DNA from: RDXT01 sp033765305 | GTDB lineage: Bacteria > Bacteroidota > Bacteroidia > J057 | Reading direction: 5' to 3' | Length of the DNA stretch: 64,000 bases | Assembly: GCA_033765305.1 (NCBI GenBank) | Contig: JANRID010000018.1 | Location: 124,001-188,000, forward strand | Shown: positions 60,895 to 64,000 of the stretch, piece by piece | How the letters are laid out: each line of letters begins with the position of its first letter | Position numbering within the stretch: position 1 is the first letter of the stretch | The notes under the pieces: generated by a model | Databases searched by the model: none | Told to the model about the DNA's origin: nothing | Seen by the model: the letters and a program-made list of their open reading frames with translations, nothing else | Translations under genes and position numbers: made by a program

Positions 60895-61473
60895 TTAACT
60901 TCGGTGCGGGCTCAGCATCTGCCGCCGGATGCGGCTGAGCGACTGCGGGGCGATGCCGAGGTAGGAGGCCAGATGCCGCAGCGGCACGCGCAGCAGCAGC
61001 TCCGGCTCGTGATCGAGCAGCCCGCGGTAGCGTTCTTCCGCCGTCCGGGTCTGGAAATCCTCCAGGATGGCTTCGAGCAGCCCCTGCACCTCCTGGATCA
61101 GCTTGCGGATGAAGGTGCTCCACGCCTCGATGCGCAGCAGTGCGAAGGCGTCCGCATGCGGCATTTCCCAAAGTACGCAGTCCTCCAGCGCTTCGATATT
61201 CTCCCGCGCAGGCAGCTCCGAGGTGAAACTTTGCTGCGCCGTGAGGGTGTAGGGCGCGTCGGTGAAAAATTTGGTCACGTCCTCCCCGTCTTTCCAGACA
61301 AAAAACCGCAGCAGCCCGCGCTCCAGAAAGTACAGACTGCGGCACACCTGCCCCGATTCGAGCAGCAGCGTGCCCGGAGGCACGTCCCGCCGGGTGATGC
61401 AGGCCTCGATGGCCTGCCAGTCGGCTTCGGACAGCGGGGTATAGGCGGAAATGAAGGCGCGGAACGGATGCAT
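60895..61473 (-). CDS. Crp/Fnr-family transcription regulator
   Basis: 192 residues, paralogous to the regulator at 3437-4027. Beta-roll domain (GTLLLESGQVCRSLYFLERG, FFVWKDGEDVTKFF), long helix (TFIRKLIQEVQGLLEAIL), and C-terminal helix-turn-helix HLASYLGIAPQSLSRIRRQ. The family's Arg-Ser contact for cAMP (E...RS) is not visible. The SRPBCC and membrane protein genes follow it on the same strand and are likely its targets or operon partners. Confidence 0.85.
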   Translation of the reverse strand: MHPFRAFISAYTPLSEADWQAIEACITRRDVPPGTLLLESGQVCRSLYFLERGLLRFFVWKDGEDVTKFFTDAPYTLTAQQSFTSELPARENIEALEDCVLWEMPHADAFALLRIEAWSTFIRKLIQEVQGLLEAILEDFQTRTAEERYRGLLDHEPELLLRVPLRHLASYLGIAPQSLSRIRRQMLSPHRS

Positions 61474-61484
61474 GCCCTGTAAAC

Positions 61485-61520
61485 CGGCAGCCCGGTGCCT
61501 TTGTTGGCACCGGGCTGCCG
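61485..61520 (-). terminator. hairpin between the 61531 gene and the Crp/Fnr-like gene
   Basis: GGCAGCCCGGTGCC (61486-61499), loop TTTGTT, GGCACCGGGCTGCC (61506-61519), plus one extra pair: 15 perfect pairs. On the minus strand it starts 11 bases after the stop at 61531 and is followed by GGTTTAC. Probably ends transcription of that gene. Confidence 0.65.
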
Positions 61521-61530
61521 CAGCGGAGGA

Positions 61531-62106
61531 TCACTGCCACACCCGGAACAGCGGGATCTGCAGGTTGGTCGGGCGGTTTTCGGGCTTGTCGAAGCCCCGG
61601 CCGTCCACGTGCTTGCTGCCCATGAACAGCAGATCGTGGAAGATATAGATCAGATCGTAGTCGCCCACGATTTCCCCTTCCTTCACGCCGAACATCGGGA
61701 ATGCCTTGCCCTTGATGTCCTGCATCACGCCGGTTTCCCAGGCATTGAGCCCTTCCGCCGGCGCGCTGTTGAGCTGGTCGGCAAACATCGGGTGCAGAGG
61801 CGTCACCTCGAAGGCCTCGTCGAGCAGGTAATCGATCTCATAGGCGCCTGCCGCGATGGGATGCGCCGGGCCCCAGACCGTATGCCCTTTGAAGGTGAAC
61901 TGCACCAGCGGCATCTGCCCGAAGGGATCCGCCGAGCTGATGATGCTGCCCTGAAACCGGCTGCCGGCGAGATACTGGAACTTGCGCTGCACATAGAACG
62001 GCTCGATCTTGCCGGTGCCGAGGCGGTCTTCAAAGGGCCGCAGCTCCGGGCTGATGCTGATCCATTCGCCGCCTTGCAAGTAGTGCTGTACTTGTTCTGC
62101 TGTCAT
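61531..62106 (-). CDS. hypothetical protein, HxlR-divergent
   Basis: 191 residues from the ATG at 62106. No signal peptide. Beta-rich with repeated short strands (YVQRKFQYLAGSRFQGSIIS, LVQFTFKGHTVWGPA, GAYEIDYLLDEAFEV, GDYDLIYIFHDLLFMG), calycin-like in appearance, but I cannot name the family. Divergent from an HxlR regulator over a 125-base AT-rich region with two inverted repeats; genes in this arrangement are usually the regulator's main target and often reductases or detoxifying proteins. Confidence 0.7.
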   Translation of the reverse strand: MTAEQVQHYLQGGEWISISPELRPFEDRLGTGKIEPFYVQRKFQYLAGSRFQGSIISSADPFGQMPLVQFTFKGHTVWGPAHPIAAGAYEIDYLLDEAFEVTPLHPMFADQLNSAPAEGLNAWETGVMQDIKGKAFPMFGVKEGEIVGDYDLIYIFHDLLFMGSKHVDGRGFDKPENRPTNLQIPLFRVWQ

Positions 62107-62121
62107 GGATAGAAGAGTTGG

Positions 62122-62144
62122 TGAACGGTTATATAAACAGTTCA
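62122..62144. promoter_or_regulatory. inverted repeat near the 61531-62106 gene
   Basis: TGAAC-n-GTT-n5-AAC-n-GTTCA (TGAACGGTTATATAAACAG TTCA), 15 bases upstream of the ATG at 62106. It has the size and symmetry of a dimeric winged-helix operator and lies in the shared region with the hxlR gene. Confidence 0.5.
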
Positions 62145-62151
62145 AAATTCT

Positions 62152-62159
62152 TATCTTTG
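62152..62159 (+). promoter_or_regulatory. -7 box of the hxlR gene
   Basis: TATCTTTG, an exact TAnnTTTG match, 72 bases before the ATG at 62232. The second inverted repeat lies downstream of it, where a bound repressor would block transcription. Confidence 0.55.
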
Positions 62160-62192
62160 TCTTTCCTGAAATAGTAGTCTGTTTTTTTGTTG

Positions 62193-62214
62193 ATAGTATA
62201 TTTTTTCATACTAT
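62193..62214. promoter_or_regulatory. inverted repeat near the hxlR start
   Basis: ATAGTAT, 8 bases (ATTTTTTC), ATACTAT: a perfect 7-base inverted repeat 17 bases before the ATG at 62232. The AGTAT/ATACT halves resemble the TACT/AGTA half-sites known for HxlR-family regulators, so autoregulation is likely. Confidence 0.55.
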
Positions 62215-62231
62215 TTGATTTTCAGGTCTGT

Positions 62232-62591
62232 ATGCGTAAGAATAAAAACTTCAATCCCAATGACTGCCCGGTCACCCACTGCCTGAATCTGATCGGAGGC
62301 AAGTGGAAGCCGGTTATCCTGCATCTGGTGCGGAACGGCTGCAACCGTTTCGGGATGCTGCAGCGGGCCATTCCGGCCATCAGCAAGCAGATGCTGACGC
62401 AGCAGCTGCGGGAGCTGGAGGAGGACGGCCTGCTCGAACGGACCATTTTCGCGGAGATTCCGCCGCGGGTGGAATACGCCATTTCGCCCTACGGCCAGAC
62501 CCTGTTTCCTGTGCTCGACGCCATGAGCGGATGGGGGCGGCAGGACTTGGCCTCGCGCTCGGCAGCGCCTGCTGCGCAGGAAATTTGTTAA
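62232..62591 (+). CDS. HxlR-family transcription regulator
   Basis: 119 residues from the ATG at 62232. Winged helix with the HxlR signature: NDCPVTHCLNLIGGKWKPVI, FGMLQRAIPAISKQMLTQQL, RELEEDGLLER and VEYAISPYGQTLFPVLDAM. Cys12 in DCPV is the residue that senses oxidants or electrophiles in some members (YodB, HypR); a second Cys17 is present. Probably represses itself and the divergent gene through the inverted repeats between them. Confidence 0.92.
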   Translation: MRKNKNFNPNDCPVTHCLNLIGGKWKPVILHLVRNGCNRFGMLQRAIPAISKQMLTQQLRELEEDGLLERTIFAEIPPRVEYAISPYGQTLFPVLDAMSGWGRQDLASRSAAPAAQEIC

Positions 62592-62647
62592 CGATCATTT
62601 AACTTCCCGGACGGACGGCGTGCGGACCCGCAGGGTAATATTGCGGA

Positions 62648-63898
62648 ATGCGCATGGTCTGGATTATCCTGCCGCTTTTCCTGTGCCTCCGGGCCGCTGC
62701 CCAGACGGCGCTGCCGCCCTGGCAGCCGGGCATGATGGACATCCACCACATCAGCACCGGCCGGGGCAATGCCGCCTGGCTCCTGCTGCCCGACAGCACC
62801 ACGCTGCTCATCGACGCCGGCGAAATTTCCGATACCCACGCCCGTACCCGTTCCCCGCGCAACAGCGCCCTGCGGCCCGACTCCAGCCGCAGCGCCGCCG
62901 CCTGGATCGTGGAATATATCCGCCAGTTCGACCCCAGCCCTTCGCCGGAGCTGGATTACGCGCTCATTACCCATTACCACGACGACCACTTCGGCGAATG
63001 GGATGAAACGCGCCCCCGCTCCGCCCGCGGCGGCTACAGCCTCACCGGCATCATGGCCGTCGGGGACGCCATTCCCATCCGCTGCCTCCTCGACCGGGGC
63101 AGCCGCTTTCCCACCGACCTGCGCGGCGAAGCCTTCCAGCGCCGGTACGCCCAGGACGAATACCACATCGTCCAGACGCTGAACGAGTACTGGCGCTTCG
63201 CAGACTGGCACCGGCAGCGGGGCATGGTCCACGACACCCTGCGCCCCGGCGCCTCCGACCAGATCCGGCTGCGGCATTCGGAGCAGTATCCTGCCTGGAA
63301 AGCCCGGAACCTCGCCGCCAACGGCCGCATCTGGACCGGATATGCGGAAGGCGACTATTTCAGCCTCTTCAGCCCCGGCCAGTATCCGGGCGAAAACCCG
63401 CTGAGCCTTTGCCTCAAAATCAGCTACGGCCCCTTCGACTACGTCACCGGCGGCGACATCAGCGGCGTCGGCGAGCTGGGCGAGCCGGACTTCAGCAGCG
63501 TCGAGGCGCATCTGGCGCCGGTCGCCGGGCCGGCAGATGTAGCCACCCTCAACCACCACGGCAACCGCGATTCGCAAAGCCCGTTTTACGTGCGCAGCCT
63601 GCGGCCCCGTGTCTGGGTGCAGCAAGGCTGGTCATCCGACCATCCGGGCGAGGAAGTGCTCCGGCGGATTACCTCCACGCGCCTTTACCCCGGCCCGCGC
63701 GACCTCTTCACCACCGACATGCTGCCTGCCAACGAGCTGGTCATCGGCGAACGCATCGCCCGCAGCTACCAGTGCCTGCACGGCCATATCGTGGTGCGGG
63801 TGTTCGACGGCGGCGCCCGCTACCTGGTATATGTGCTTGACGATTTCTCCCCCGGCCGGGAAGTCCTGGCTGTATTCGGACCCTACGAATCCCGTTAA
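62648..63898 (+). CDS. exported MBL-fold hydrolase (ComEC-C-terminal-like)
   Basis: 416 residues. Signal peptide (VWIILPLFLCLRAAAQ). Metallo-beta-lactamase fold with HYHDDH (His109, 111, Asp113, His114), a TGGDIS metal loop and LNHHGNRDS near 305, and the WVQQGWSSDHP segment typical of ComEC-like domains. It has no membrane channel part, so it is a stand-alone exported phosphoesterase or nuclease; substrate is unknown. It follows hxlR by 56 bases on the same strand; co-regulation is possible. Confidence 0.85.
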   Translation: MRMVWIILPLFLCLRAAAQTALPPWQPGMMDIHHISTGRGNAAWLLLPDSTTLLIDAGEISDTHARTRSPRNSALRPDSSRSAAAWIVEYIRQFDPSPSPELDYALITHYHDDHFGEWDETRPRSARGGYSLTGIMAVGDAIPIRCLLDRGSRFPTDLRGEAFQRRYAQDEYHIVQTLNEYWRFADWHRQRGMVHDTLRPGASDQIRLRHSEQYPAWKARNLAANGRIWTGYAEGDYFSLFSPGQYPGENPLSLCLKISYGPFDYVTGGDISGVGELGEPDFSSVEAHLAPVAGPADVATLNHHGNRDSQSPFYVRSLRPRVWVQQGWSSDHPGEEVLRRITSTRLYPGPRDLFTTDMLPANELVIGERIARSYQCLHGHIVVRVFDGGARYLVYVLDDFSPGREVLAVFGPYESR

Positions 63899-63921
63899 CC
63901 TGTTTCTGTAACTCCGCTCCC

Positions 63922-64000
63922 ATGCTCAGATCCCTCCTGATTACCAGCCTGCTGGCAGCTTGCTGCCTGCTCCATGGCCAGCCGCGCAAGCCTGCGGAAT
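63922..64000 (+). CDS. start of an exported protein (3' truncated by window)
   Basis: Only 26 codons are visible, from ATG at 63922: a basic start and a hydrophobic stretch LLITSLLAACCLLHGQ followed by PRKPAE, the pattern of a signal peptide. It begins 23 bases after the MBL gene on the same strand. Nothing can be said of function. Confidence 0.5.
   Translation, partial: MLRSLLITSLLAACCLLHGQPRKPAE

Overview
The window is about 64 kb of high-GC chromosomal DNA from a member of the Bacteroidota, most likely of the Saprospiria/Lewinella type (the order is inference; the phylum is well supported). The evidence: a large secreted LamG protein ending in a type A type-9-secretion (Por) sorting domain; a TonB-dependent receptor with an N-terminal carboxypeptidase-regulatory-like domain; the Bacteroidota-style LptC / CNNM-hemolysin pair; a two-component propeller sensor; many short lipoprotein signals; and several start-proximal boxes of the form TAnnTTTG, the -7 element of Bacteroidota promoters. 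Coding density is high, genes are short-spaced or overlapping, and no tRNA, rRNA, CRISPR array or transposase was seen.

Layout. 1-11 kb: the end of a TetR regulator overlapping a haloalkane-dehalogenase-like hydrolase, a c-type cytochrome lipoprotein, a beta-propeller lipoprotein divergent from a Crp/Fnr-family regulator, small secreted proteins, a 5'-nucleotidase-like lipoprotein, and a minus-strand set (outer-membrane protein, S41 protease, DsbA-like protein) followed by a dehydrogenase. 11-14 kb: hsp20-dnaK heat-shock operon preceded by a hairpin. 14-17 kb: LamG/T9SS surface protein. 17-21.4 kb: thioredoxin plus a small membrane protein, facing the operon rlmN-nudix-aroE-metallophosphoesterase. 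21.5-28 kb: DUF1990/YndJ pair, a pair of uncharacterised exported proteins, and a GH32 fructan hydrolase. 28-32 kb: nitroreductase, lptC, small membrane protein and CNNM hemolysin, then a DUF434 protein. 32-37.5 kb: an outer-membrane protein, then a repeat-rich zone that frames a DUF433/DUF5615 toxin-antitoxin-like module and a penicillin-acylase-type enzyme. 37.5-40.6 kb: DoxX-like protein, flippase and glycosyltransferase. 40.6-43.4 kb: YceI-porin-YceI cluster with a perfect CRP-type palindrome upstream. 43.6-47.3 kb: glyS-mnmH-selD operon (selenium-modified tRNA). 47.4-55.4 kb: TonB receptor, a small hypothetical gene, and a 1481-residue propeller / histidine kinase / receiver / nucleotide cyclase protein. 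55.5-58 kb: DUF1080, AgaI-like isomerase and ROK kinase (sugar catabolism). 58-60 kb: a lower-GC DUF262/DUF1524 protein resembling GmrSD-type restriction enzymes. 60-64 kb: a second Crp/Fnr-like regulator with SRPBCC and membrane proteins, a divergent HxlR regulon with two inverted repeats, an MBL-fold protein and the start of a further secreted protein.

Working links. Two regulatory sites of the TGTGA-N6-TCAC type lie in front of trxA and the YceI cluster, and the same window holds two Crp/Fnr-type regulators and a class III cyclase, so a small Crp/Fnr-controlled stress or redox regulon is plausible but unproven. mnmH makes 2-selenouridine tRNA from the selenophosphate made by SelD, and both are translationally chained to glycyl-tRNA synthetase. 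The most distinctive non-coding structure is the 33.2-37.4 kb zone, where several families of dispersed and tandem repeats surround the toxin-antitoxin-like module and the acylase gene.
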